12,618 nt of DNA, taken from the NCBI GenBank assembly GCA_002338715.1, contig DDIR01000065.1:1471-14088 (forward strand), in the 5' to 3' direction. Both the position numbers and the translations under genes were made by a program. Under the pieces are notes generated by a model. It had not been told where the DNA came from, ran no database searches, and saw only the letters and a program-made list of their open reading frames with translations. The DNA is from Phycisphaerales bacterium UBA1845. GTDB lineage: Bacteria > Planctomycetota > Phycisphaerae > UBA1845. This document shows positions 6,386-12,618 of this stretch, one piece after another (position 1 is the first letter of the stretch; every line of letters starts with the position of its first letter).

Positions 6386-7801
6386 ATGAGCAACGAACCA
6401 ACGAAATCGAAGTTGCCCGACGCAACGACGCACCCGCCAGGATTTCGCGCGCGGCGCGGGATTAACTGGTTCATGCTCGGGTTGATGTACGCGTCGTACT
6501 ATACCTGCCGTTATAACCTTTCCGTCGTCGCCCCCCGCATCATCGACTATTTCGGGTTTTCCAATGCCGAATATGGCATGATCAATACCGCACGACACTG
6601 GTGCTACGCTTTTGGTCAGTTCTGGAACGGTTTACTTACCGACCGACTCGGCGGTAAGCAGGCGATGGCCATCGGCGCTGTCCTTACCATCATCCTGAAC
6701 ATCGCTTTCGGCATGGCGTCGTATGCCGGTGCCGGTAGCGTGCTGATGCTGTTCATTATCATCCGCGGATGCGATGGATACGCTCAGGCGTTTGGTGCTC
6801 CGGGGATGATCAAGGTCAACACCTCGTGGTTCCCTCGATCCGAAAGAGGGCGCTTCGCGGGTGTCTTCGGACTCATGATCCAACTCGGGCAGATTACGAT
6901 CTTCAATCTGGGACCCATACTGCTCGCGGGGTGCGTCATTCCGCTGGGATTCATCGTCTTGAGAATTCCCGAGAACCATCCCGAAAACTTCCGCTGGTTG
7001 TTTTGGATTCCGCCGGTGATTGTCGCGGTGGTGGTCGTGTTGATGTACGCCATCGTTCGCAATCAGCCCGAAGAAGCGGGCTACAGCATTCGGCACGACG
7101 ATGCGGAGACCCTTCGTGACGGCGATCACGACGAAAAGATTCCGCTCGGTGTGGTGTTCCGCACCATCTTTCGCACGAAAATGGTCTGGGTTACTGCGTG
7201 CGCCTATTTCTGCACGGGTGTGGTGCGGACTGCGCAATATGACTGGTGGGTGATTTACTTCGAGCGCGAATGGGGTTTGGACATCAAGGTTTCGACGCTG
7301 GTTATCGTCACCGGGGCGTTGCTGCCAATTAGTGCGTTCGTCGGATCGATCGGTTCCGGATTCATCTCGGACTTGTTCTTCAAAGGAGCACGTGCCCCCG
7401 TCGCGACGGTACTCTACGCTATCGAGACAGCCGTGATTCTCTTGTCAGCCGTGCTGCTTACGAATCCCACGTTTGCCAGCGCTCCTTTGGCTGCTGGTTG
7501 CATGATACTCATCTCAATTACCTGCAACTCGACCCACTCGATTCTCGGGACTGCAGCCGCCATGGACTTGGGCGGGCGCAAGATGGCGGGCTTCGCAGCC
7601 GGGGTGATTGACTCGTTTCAATACATTGGCGCGGGTTTCGCGGGATTCGGTCTGGGCAAGTTGATTGACCATGCGATCGCGAACTGGGCGATTGGATGGG
7701 GTGCGTGGTTCTACTTCATGGCGCCGTTCAGTGCGATCGGTACGCTGCTGATGGCCTACGTCTGGTATACCACGCGCGGCAAGGAAGTTACTGGCGCATG
7801 A
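6386..7801 (+). CDS. Organophosphate:phosphate antiporter (GlpT/UhpT-type MFS transporter)
   Basis: This 471-aa polytopic inner-membrane protein belongs to the organophosphate:Pi antiporter branch of the major facilitator superfamily, which exchanges sugar- or glycerol-phosphates for inorganic phosphate. The first helix ends in YYTCRYNLS with R42. The second half has VVRTAQYDWW with R281. These align with the two phosphate-binding arginines of E. coli GlpT (R45 and R269). The inter-helix signature NGLLTDRLGGKQ (about 81-92) and the C-half motif FKGARAP also fit, as does AMDLGGRKMAGFAAG near the end. The substrate cannot be told from sequence. The ATG at 6386 has AAGAAAG upstream; an earlier in-frame ATG at 6347 is less likely. 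It follows the Ig-like protein by 49 bases and converges on the MarR gene. Confidence 0.9.
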   Translation: MSNEPTKSKLPDATTHPPGFRARRGINWFMLGLMYASYYTCRYNLSVVAPRIIDYFGFSNAEYGMINTARHWCYAFGQFWNGLLTDRLGGKQAMAIGAVLTIILNIAFGMASYAGAGSVLMLFIIIRGCDGYAQAFGAPGMIKVNTSWFPRSERGRFAGVFGLMIQLGQITIFNLGPILLAGCVIPLGFIVLRIPENHPENFRWLFWIPPVIVAVVVVLMYAIVRNQPEEAGYSIRHDDAETLRDGDHDEKIPLGVVFRTIFRTKMVWVTACAYFCTGVVRTAQYDWWVIYFEREWGLDIKVSTLVIVTGALLPISAFVGSIGSGFISDLFFKGARAPVATVLYAIETAVILLSAVLLTNPTFASAPLAAGCMILISITCNSTHSILGTAAAMDLGGRKMAGFAAGVIDSFQYIGAGFAGFGLGKLIDHAIANWAIGWGAWFYFMAPFSAIGTLLMAYVWYTTRGKEVTGA

Positions 7802-7824
7802 TATTCAGGCAGTTGAACGGCAAT

Positions 7825-7855
7825 CCGTTTCTCATCTAGTCTATTTCTGAAACGG
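7825..7855. other. Inverted repeat across the end of the MarR gene
   Basis: CCGTTTC (7825-7831) pairs perfectly with GAAACGG (7849-7855) around an 17-base loop. It lies between the convergent transporter and MarR genes, with one arm inside the MarR coding end. There is no U-tract on either strand, so it is at best a weak bidirectional terminator. Confidence 0.3.
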
Positions 7856-8276
7856 TGGTTTCGGTCAGCAGTTGGTCTATTAGGGTGGCTGCTCGATTGA
7901 GGACCTTGATGTCGCTTGCGGGCAGCTTCGCCATCATTGACGCCAGTATTTCGATTCGATTCTTGCGGCCACGATACAGCAGTTTCTTACCCTTGGCGGT
8001 TGCTTCCAACCGTCGGACGCGGCGATCGTCCTGATCCGATTTCGCGCGCACCAGCCCCTGGCTGATCAGCCCTTGGGTCAAGCTGGTCATTGTGGGTTGC
8101 GCTACCTGCTCGATCCTGGCGAGTGTGCCAACCGTTTGCGGTCCAACGAAGACCAGCACGGACAGTGCGGATAGTCGGGCGGTGCTGATGCTCAGCGTTT
8201 CGTCTGCTTTTCGAAGCCGGCGCAGCAGTCTGAGGGCGCTGCGGTGGACTTTTTCTGCGACCTGCTCGTGCTTCAT
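7836..8276 (-). CDS. MarR-family transcriptional regulator
   Basis: This 146-aa winged-helix repressor has the standard family length. An N-terminal dimerisation helix (1-30) precedes a helix-turn-helix at about 48-75 (VGTLARIEQVAQPTMTSLTQGLISQGLV). The wing carries the diagnostic DQDDRRVRRLEATAKG (about 81-96), and C-terminal helices complete the dimer interface. MarR proteins bind palindromes as dimers and release them on binding small ligands, often phenolics or antibiotics. The ATG at 8276 has AAGGACGG upstream. Its own promoter contains a perfect palindromic operator, implying autorepression, and the operator also lies between it and the divergent ankyrin gene. The ligand is unknown. Confidence 0.93.
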   Translation of the reverse strand: MKHEQVAEKVHRSALRLLRRLRKADETLSISTARLSALSVLVFVGPQTVGTLARIEQVAQPTMTSLTQGLISQGLVRAKSDQDDRRVRRLEATAKGKKLLYRGRKNRIEILASMMAKLPASDIKVLNRAATLIDQLLTETTVSEID

Positions 8277-8308
8277 CGTGCAAACCGTCCTTGACTCGGC
8301 CCTATTAC

Positions 8309-8325
8309 ATAGATAGGCTATCTAT
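8309..8325. promoter_or_regulatory. MarR-type operator palindrome (8-1-8)
   Basis: ATAGATAG (8309-8316) and CTATCTAT (8318-8325) are exact reverse complements around a single base. The site overlaps the -10 element of the MarR promoter (8321-8326), so bound repressor would block it. Size and symmetry fit MarR-dimer sites. Confidence 0.75.
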
Positions 8326-8349
8326 ATATAAGACGTTGCGGGGTGTCAA
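8321..8349 (-). promoter_or_regulatory. Promoter of the MarR gene
   Basis: On the minus strand TTGACA (8349-8344) is followed after exactly 17 bases by TATAGA (8326-8321), a near-consensus sigma-70 promoter. Its -10 box overlaps the operator palindrome. Confidence 0.7.
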
Positions 8350-8376
8350 GTGGATTCGGCAGGAGTGCAAGCGGTG

Positions 8377-9066
8377 ATGGATAAAGACGATTTGGTTGCG
8401 TTCAAAAACGCCGTCTGTTCGAACGATTTACCTGAGGTCGGGCGGATGCTTCGGGAGGCACCGGTGCGTGCGGAAGCCCGCGATGACAGCGGGGTGTCGT
8501 TCTTGCTTACCGCGCTTTATCACGGGCATATCGAGGTGGCGGATTTGATTGCTTCGGTTCGTGAGCGCCTGGATATCTTCGAAGCCGCGGCGATGGGGAA
8601 GCTTGGCGAAGTGCGGAGCTTTCTGCAGGGCGACCTGGAGGTGGTCAACAGCCTTTCGCCTGACGGGTTCACAGCGCTGCACTTGGCTTGCTTTTTCGGG
8701 AAGATCGGTGTGGTTCGGTTCATTCTCGCGCATGGCGGTGACGTTGGCGCGGTCGCGCGCAATCCTTCCGCGGTTCAGCCCCTTCATAGTGCGGCGGCTA
8801 CCGGAAGCGAAAGCGTTGTTCGTGTGATACTGGCGGCTGGTGCCGATCCCGACGCAAAGCAAGCCGGTGGACATACGGCGCTGCACTCGGCTGTCATTCA
8901 CGGCAACGTGGCGATGGCAATCGCGCTCATGGCGTCCGGAGCAGATCCGGCTGTCGCAAATGACGAAGGCAAGTCGGCGATGGACCTTGACCCGCGTGCA
9001 AATCCGGAGGCAATCAAAGCCGTCCTCAAGAAGTGGATCGACATGCGCGAGTGTGCTGCCGAATAA
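8377..9066 (+). CDS. Ankyrin-repeat protein
   Basis: This 229-aa protein is made almost wholly of ankyrin repeats. The clearest units are at about 97-126 (DGFTALHLACFFGKIGVVRFILAHGGD), 133-162 (AVQPLHSAAATGSESVVRVILAAGADPD) and 166-195 (HTALHSAVIHGNVAMAIALMASGADP). Weaker units occur at about 5-33, 38-64, 66-93 and after 199. Ankyrin repeats bind partner proteins and have no catalysis of their own. There is no signal peptide, so the protein is probably cytoplasmic. AGGAG at 8361-8365 serves either the ATG at 8377 or the adjacent GTG at 8374; a GTG at 8350 is a less likely start. It diverges from MarR across the shared operator region, so MarR may control it. The partner is unknown. Confidence 0.88.
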   Translation: MDKDDLVAFKNAVCSNDLPEVGRMLREAPVRAEARDDSGVSFLLTALYHGHIEVADLIASVRERLDIFEAAAMGKLGEVRSFLQGDLEVVNSLSPDGFTALHLACFFGKIGVVRFILAHGGDVGAVARNPSAVQPLHSAAATGSESVVRVILAAGADPDAKQAGGHTALHSAVIHGNVAMAIALMASGADPAVANDEGKSAMDLDPRANPEAIKAVLKKWIDMRECAAE

Positions 9067-9447
9067 GGATGGGCAGCCATGCATGGTGCGATCGCGTTCA
9101 ATTCTTGCTTCTTCGTGACGTTTTTTATCAATCCGATGCTGGCCACCAGCGCTGGGCGGCCTGCGAACTCAAGGTGTCAAATGACTTCGGGTGCGGGGGG
9201 CGCCAACACGTTTCGGTATTGAAGGTCGGATGTGCGCCATACCGCTCATGTACTGTGATTTGTCGGCATCGCAGGTTTCCTAGATTTACAATTCGCGATA
9301 TGGTCGTGCGTGACTTGACGCATTGCAGGGGTATTTGCCACAGCCGTTTGAAGAGTTGGGTGTGTCACACTTTTTCTTTCGTTTGCGCGCGGATTCAGTC
9401 GTCGAAGTCGCGGTCGCCCAAAGACAAATTGGTTGGAAGAGTTTCAA
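9067..9447. other. Gene-free stretch upstream of the cytochrome promoter
   Basis: About 380 bases hold no convincing gene; an open frame across the region has cysteine- and arginine-heavy atypical composition. Small palindromes were noted, CCATGCATGG at 9077-9086 and GCTGG-cca-CCAGC near 9135, plus a T-run near 9120. There is no clear terminator for the ankyrin gene. Confidence 0.4.
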
Positions 9448-9476
9448 TTGATTTGTGTTGTGTTGTCGATTATAGA
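9448..9476 (+). promoter_or_regulatory. Promoter of the decaheme cytochrome gene
   Basis: TTGATT (9448-9453) and TATAGA (9471-9476) are separated by exactly 17 bases, a good sigma-70-like pair. Transcription would start near 9483, about 90 bases before the ATG. Confidence 0.65.
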
Positions 9477-9486
9477 ACACGCGTAC

Positions 9487-9511
9487 GAGAATCGATGAAC
9501 GATTCTCTTTT
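9487..9511 (+). promoter_or_regulatory. 5'-leader hairpin of the cytochrome transcript
   Basis: GAGAATCG (9487-9494) and CGATTCTC (9500-9507) form a perfect 8-bp stem with a five-base loop, followed by TTTT. It begins a few bases after the predicted transcription start, so it would cap the 5' end of the mRNA. It may stabilise the message or act as a weak attenuator. Confidence 0.45.
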
Positions 9512-9574
9512 GCAAGTCTCTCAATCAACCTGCTCGCACTGCGAATGACCGCGAATCAGTAAGGAGAAACCAAG

Positions 9575-11962
9575 ATGTCAACTCGAGTTGCTTATGCGAA
9601 ATTCCTGCCGGCAATTGTTGCGTTCGCCGGTTTGGGTTTGGCGGGCTGTGGCAATGGCACTCCCGGACCTCAAGGCCCGCAAGGTGATCCAGGCCCGGCT
9701 GGTCCAGCAGGCCCTCCCGGTGTCGCGGTCATCGATATTGGCGACTCGCCTGCAGACGCGCTTGCGAAGCTTGATGTTCGCAGCGAGATCACGGGTGTGA
9801 CCATCGCGAGCCCGCCCGTTGTTGACTTCACCGTGATGACAGCTGGTGGCACTCCGGTCACCGGTATCGGTGCTTACTGGGAAGATGACGATCGGTTTGT
9901 GCGCTTCACGCTCACGAAACTTGTCGCTGGCGAGAATGGCGATCCGAGTTCATGGGTTGCGTACACGCGCGACACCACGAACGACGGTTCAACGCCGCCC
10001 GACTACGACACCGGTTCATCCTTGGTTGATCATGGCGATGGAACTTACACGTTTACGTTCAACACCGACGTGAACATGGTTTCCGGTGTCGACTATGAGC
10101 CGACGCTGACGCACCGTGTGGCCGGTCAGATCGGTTCCGGTGACGTGGCCCTTCCGGCGCAAAACCTGGTGATGGACTTCGTACCGGGTGGCGGCACTGT
10201 GACCGAGACGCGCAACATCGCGACAATCAGTTCCTGCAACGAGTGCCACGAAGAATTGAACTTCCATGGCCGTCGCTTCAAGGTTGAGTACTGCGTCAAC
10301 TGTCACAATGCAGATTTGGCGGAGGGCGAAGGCGACATGGCCTACATGACGCACAAGATTCACGCCGGCCATAAGTTCAACGTCCTCGACGATGGCATCG
10401 ATTATTCAGAGGTCACCTATCCGCAGGACCTCGCGAACTGCCGCAAGTGTCATAGCAGTGAAGACGAAGCCACACCGGACGGCGACAACTGGAGAACGGT
10501 CCCGAGTATTTCGGCATGCGGATCCTGCCACCTCGTCAGTTTTGTCAATCCGCCTCCGGCAGGTTTGACGCTGCATAGCGGTGGAACCCAGGAAAACAAC
10601 TTTGGTTGTGCAACCTGTCACCCGGCATCGGGCGGCATCGCGGGTATCGAGGACAGCCACACGACGGCCAACCCGACGCCGAACAACCCGAATCTTCCCG
10701 CAAGCGTGCCGGCGATGGCGTTTGACATTACTTCGGTGACCGTCAACGGCGCCGGAAATCCGACGGTGACGTTTACCGTAACCGCAGATGGCGATGTCCT
10801 TGACGTCAACAACCTGCCCGATGGTTTTGTCGATGGAAACGGTGACGCATTCCGTTGGCCGGCATTCCTGATGGCGTGGGCCGAGTCGCAAGATGGCATT
10901 ACCAATCCGGCAGACTACACGAACACCGGACAAAACGGTGCCCAGCCCATGTCGGTCGATCTTGGCGATCTCGTCGCCGCAGGCGGTGTCGATTGCTCGA
11001 GCGGTACCGACTGTGTCGCCGACTTCTCAACGACGGCTGACGCGTTCCCGGCCGGTGCTTCGCTCCGCGCGATCGCACTTCAAGGTTACTTCCAGTTCGA
11101 TAGCGATGGCGACGAAGCACAGGACACGAGCCTGCACACGCTGTCGGCGGTGATGGCGGCTACGGGCGATGATGTCCGCCGCGAAATTGTTGATTCGAAC
11201 AAGTGCGGTGCCTGCCACGAGTGGTTTGAAGGTCACGGCGGTAACCGCGTGGTTGGCTTGAGCAGCGTCATGCCGATGGAGCCGTCAGTCTGTGCCGTCT
11301 GCCACGTTCCGAACCTGAGCACGAGTGGACGCGGCATTGATCCGGCCCGGGCGGCTGACCGTGATGGCGATCCGATGACAGACGATCCGTCGGCTGCCAC
11401 CGTGTCGTTGGGCACGAGCAACACCGCGATCTGGCCGGAAGATACGAACAACTTCAAGGACATGATCCACGGTATCCACGCCTCGGCGATTCGTTCGAGC
11501 GATTACGAATTTGTCCGTGGCCGCAACGACGGCATCTACTACGACTGGGCGGAAGTGACCTACCCGGCTGAGAACGGCGCCCGCAACTGCCTGATGTGCC
11601 ACATGGAAGGCACCTATCAACTGCCGCTCAACGAGAACGTGTTGGGCACGACGGTTCGCACCACGGGCACGAATGACGGATTCGACGGCGGCAGCCACAC
11701 GAACGTCGGCACGGCCCGCGACAACGTCCCGAACGCGACGGACTGGGTGAACACGCCGACCGCGTCGACGTGCTACTACTGCCACGACAGCGCCCTGACG
11801 GTGGCCCACATGCGTCAGAACGGCGGCATCATCAGCTTCGCCGACACGGGAGCGGACGATTACACCCAGCGCCAGGATGTGGCGACGGTTGAGTCATGTG
11901 CAGTCTGCCACGGCGCCGGCAGCATCTCGGACGTCAGCGCTGCACACATGCTCGTCGAGTAG
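9575..11962 (+). CDS. Decaheme c-type cytochrome lipoprotein, OmcA/MtrC family
   Basis: This 795-aa outer-surface multiheme cytochrome would carry electrons from the envelope to extracellular acceptors such as metal oxides or partner cells. A lipoprotein signal ends in LAGC with C25 as the lipidated residue. Seven collagen-like Gly-X-Y triplets follow (28-49). Ten CxxCH heme sites sit in two groups of five. Group one starts at C221, C240, C289, C315 and C345. Group two starts at C544, C573, C672, C733 and C775. Beta-rich domains at about 50-215 and 380-535 separate them, matching the beta/penta-heme/beta/penta-heme plan of MtrC. Extra histidines (HKIHAGH at 260-266; IHGIHA near 631) are likely distal ligands. 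AAGGAGA lies eight bases before the ATG. It is monocistronic, with its own promoter and terminator, and no MtrA/MtrB-like partner is in the window. Confidence 0.96.
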   Translation: MSTRVAYAKFLPAIVAFAGLGLAGCGNGTPGPQGPQGDPGPAGPAGPPGVAVIDIGDSPADALAKLDVRSEITGVTIASPPVVDFTVMTAGGTPVTGIGAYWEDDDRFVRFTLTKLVAGENGDPSSWVAYTRDTTNDGSTPPDYDTGSSLVDHGDGTYTFTFNTDVNMVSGVDYEPTLTHRVAGQIGSGDVALPAQNLVMDFVPGGGTVTETRNIATISSCNECHEELNFHGRRFKVEYCVNCHNADLAEGEGDMAYMTHKIHAGHKFNVLDDGIDYSEVTYPQDLANCRKCHSSEDEATPDGDNWRTVPSISACGSCHLVSFVNPPPAGLTLHSGGTQENNFGCATCHPASGGIAGIEDSHTTANPTPNNPNLPASVPAMAFDITSVTVNGAGNPTVTFTVTADGDVLDVNNLPDGFVDGNGDAFRWPAFLMAWAESQDGITNPADYTNTGQNGAQPMSVDLGDLVAAGGVDCSSGTDCVADFSTTADAFPAGASLRAIALQGYFQFDSDGDEAQDTSLHTLSAVMAATGDDVRREIVDSNKCGACHEWFEGHGGNRVVGLSSVMPMEPSVCAVCHVPNLSTSGRGIDPARAADRDGDPMTDDPSAATVSLGTSNTAIWPEDTNNFKDMIHGIHASAIRSSDYEFVRGRNDGIYYDWAEVTYPAENGARNCLMCHMEGTYQLPLNENVLGTTVRTTGTNDGFDGGSHTNVGTARDNVPNATDWVNTPTASTCYYCHDSALTVAHMRQNGGIISFADTGADDYTQRQDVATVESCAVCHGAGSISDVSAAHMLVE

Positions 11963-12014
11963 GTTGGAATAAGCCGTGTTCAAGCTTGGGTGCGAATCCA
12001 AGCCTGAGCCAACC
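11962..12014 (+). other. Nested stem-loops in the cytochrome 3' untranslated region
   Basis: GGTTGG (11962-11967) pairs with CCAACC (12009-12014), enclosing an inner hairpin GCTTGG (11984-11989) and CCAAGC (11998-12003). The structure lies between the stop codon and the terminator. It may protect the message or may be chance. Confidence 0.3.
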
Positions 12015-12033
12015 AGAATGATCAGCAAGTTCG

Positions 12034-12066
12034 AAGGAGGGAACCATTTGGTTCCCTCCTTTTTTT
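12034..12066 (+). terminator. Strong rho-independent terminator of the cytochrome gene
   Basis: AGGAGGGAACC (12035-12045) and GGTTCCCTCCT (12050-12060) form a perfect 11-bp stem with an ATTT loop, followed by a run of Ts to 12066. This is a textbook intrinsic terminator about 70 bases after the stop codon. Confidence 0.93.
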
Positions 12067-12119
12067 GGTGATCTGGTGAAGACGTTGACCAATTCGAGGT
12101 TGGCAGTTTCCTCAGTCGA

Positions 12120-12149
12120 TTGACGTGCCGGACGACTCGACGCTACAAC
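12120..12149 (+). promoter_or_regulatory. Candidate promoter of the right-edge gene
   Basis: TTGACG (12120-12125) and TACAAC (12144-12149) are 18 bases apart, a moderate sigma-70 match. The -10 box falls inside the loop of the inverted repeat at 12132-12166. Confidence 0.4.
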
Positions 12150-12166
12150 TAGTTCCGTTGAGTCGT
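12132..12166. repeat. 10-bp inverted repeat in the promoter/leader of the right-edge gene
   Basis: ACGACTCGAC (12132-12141) pairs with GTTGAGTCGT (12157-12166), with one G-T wobble and a 15-base loop. It spans the predicted -10 box and start of transcription, so an operator is more likely than an RNA hairpin. Confidence 0.45.
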
Positions 12167-12191
12167 AGTGTTGGTTTGAGGAGAGGCGAGT

Positions 12192-12618
12192 ATGCCGTAC
12201 GAGCTAACAATGGGCGGAAACGAGAGTCGCATCAATTTCACGGGACTTCTGACTTATCGTGAGATTGAAGAACTAGCAGAGAATTCGAAGATCGAGACGC
12301 TGCAGTTTCATAGTCCAGTTGATCCTCGCAATTGGCCCCGACTGGAACAATGCCTCTTCTCAAAGCGGCCCGATATTGCGCTTCGCATATACAGTCATCC
12401 AGCTGAGACTTGCGATCTGACTTTCGTGCAAGAGATGCCTTCGCTTCAACGATTTGTGGCTGATTGTCTGACCGATGTTTCAAACGCCGATGCAATCGCA
12501 AAACTAGAGCATTTACGCGAGCTTTCAATTGGTGTTTACGAGTTAAAGAGCTTTGACTTTCTGCACGTGGTCTCCGACAAACTTGAGGTCCTTCACCTAG
12601 AGCGGCTTAAGTCCAAGC
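12192..12618 (+). CDS. Leucine-rich-repeat-like protein (partial, C-terminus beyond right edge)
   Basis: The first 142 codons are visible and the frame stays open to the edge. The ATG at 12192 is preceded by GAGGAGAGG, a strong ribosome-binding site. There is no signal peptide. Leucine-rich-repeat-like segments with hydrophobic spacing appear from about residue 85 (LQRFVADCLTD, LEHLRELSIG, LEVLHLERL), with earlier degenerate units (IETLQFHS, IALRIYSH). Leucine-rich repeats bind proteins. The repeat class and function cannot be set from this fragment. Codon use is more AT-rich than in the neighbouring cytochrome gene. Confidence 0.72.
   Translation, partial: MPYELTMGGNESRINFTGLLTYREIEELAENSKIETLQFHSPVDPRNWPRLEQCLFSKRPDIALRIYSHPAETCDLTFVQEMPSLQRFVADCLTDVSNADAIAKLEHLRELSIGVYELKSFDFLHVVSDKLEVLHLERLKSK

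Noticed and set aside
9033..9548. Plus-strand open frame of 171 codons
   Set aside because: It overlaps the end of the ankyrin gene and the cytochrome promoter, and its composition (many Cys, Arg and Ser) is that of non-coding sequence.
10016..11809. Several minus-strand open frames across the cytochrome
   Set aside because: They are antisense shadows of a gene with ten heme motifs and have no motifs of their own.

Overview
The window is bacterial DNA of moderately high GC. It looks like a chromosome fragment with an integrated, plasmid-like element at its left end. Candidate lineages are Planctomycetota or a similarly complex Gram-negative group. I infer this only from the style of the tyrosine recombinase, the Ig-like membrane protein with no familiar family, and the outer-membrane type decaheme cytochrome; no rRNA or marker gene fixes the taxonomy.

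Left part (1 to about 3430), mobile-element module. A ParA-type ATPase on the minus strand is cut by the window edge. It diverges across a roughly 480-base gene-free region full of perfect inverted repeats from a plus-strand protein with two helix-turn-helix segments, possibly a replication initiator or regulator. A complete tyrosine recombinase on the minus strand follows, convergent with it. The recombinase starts about 120 bases beyond the 3' end of tRNA-Gly(CCC), the classic arrangement of an element integrated at a tRNA gene. The far attachment end lies outside the window.

Middle part (3430 to about 4930). The tRNA-Gly gene (minus) is followed on its 5' side by two abutting long inverted repeats and a dispersed-repeat-like palindrome. 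Next come a small unknown protein gene (140 aa) and about 460 bases without a convincing gene, ending in a good sigma-70-like promoter.

Right part (4936 to 12618), ordinary chromosomal genes. A 466-aa membrane protein with two putative Ig-like (He_PIG-type) repeats is followed 49 bases later by a GlpT/UhpT-type organophosphate:phosphate antiporter, and the pair may form an operon. Convergent to it is a MarR-family repressor whose promoter carries a perfect 8-1-8 operator palindrome. Divergent from the repressor is an ankyrin-repeat protein. After about 500 bases with a clear promoter comes a monocistronic 795-aa decaheme c-type cytochrome lipoprotein of the OmcA/MtrC family, closed by a strong intrinsic terminator. 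A leucine-rich-repeat-like gene runs off the right edge.

How they work together: ParA, the HTH protein and the recombinase form one maintenance and integration module. The cytochrome is built for extracellular electron transfer, but no porin or periplasmic cytochrome partner is in the window. The MarR protein most likely controls itself and possibly the divergent ankyrin gene.
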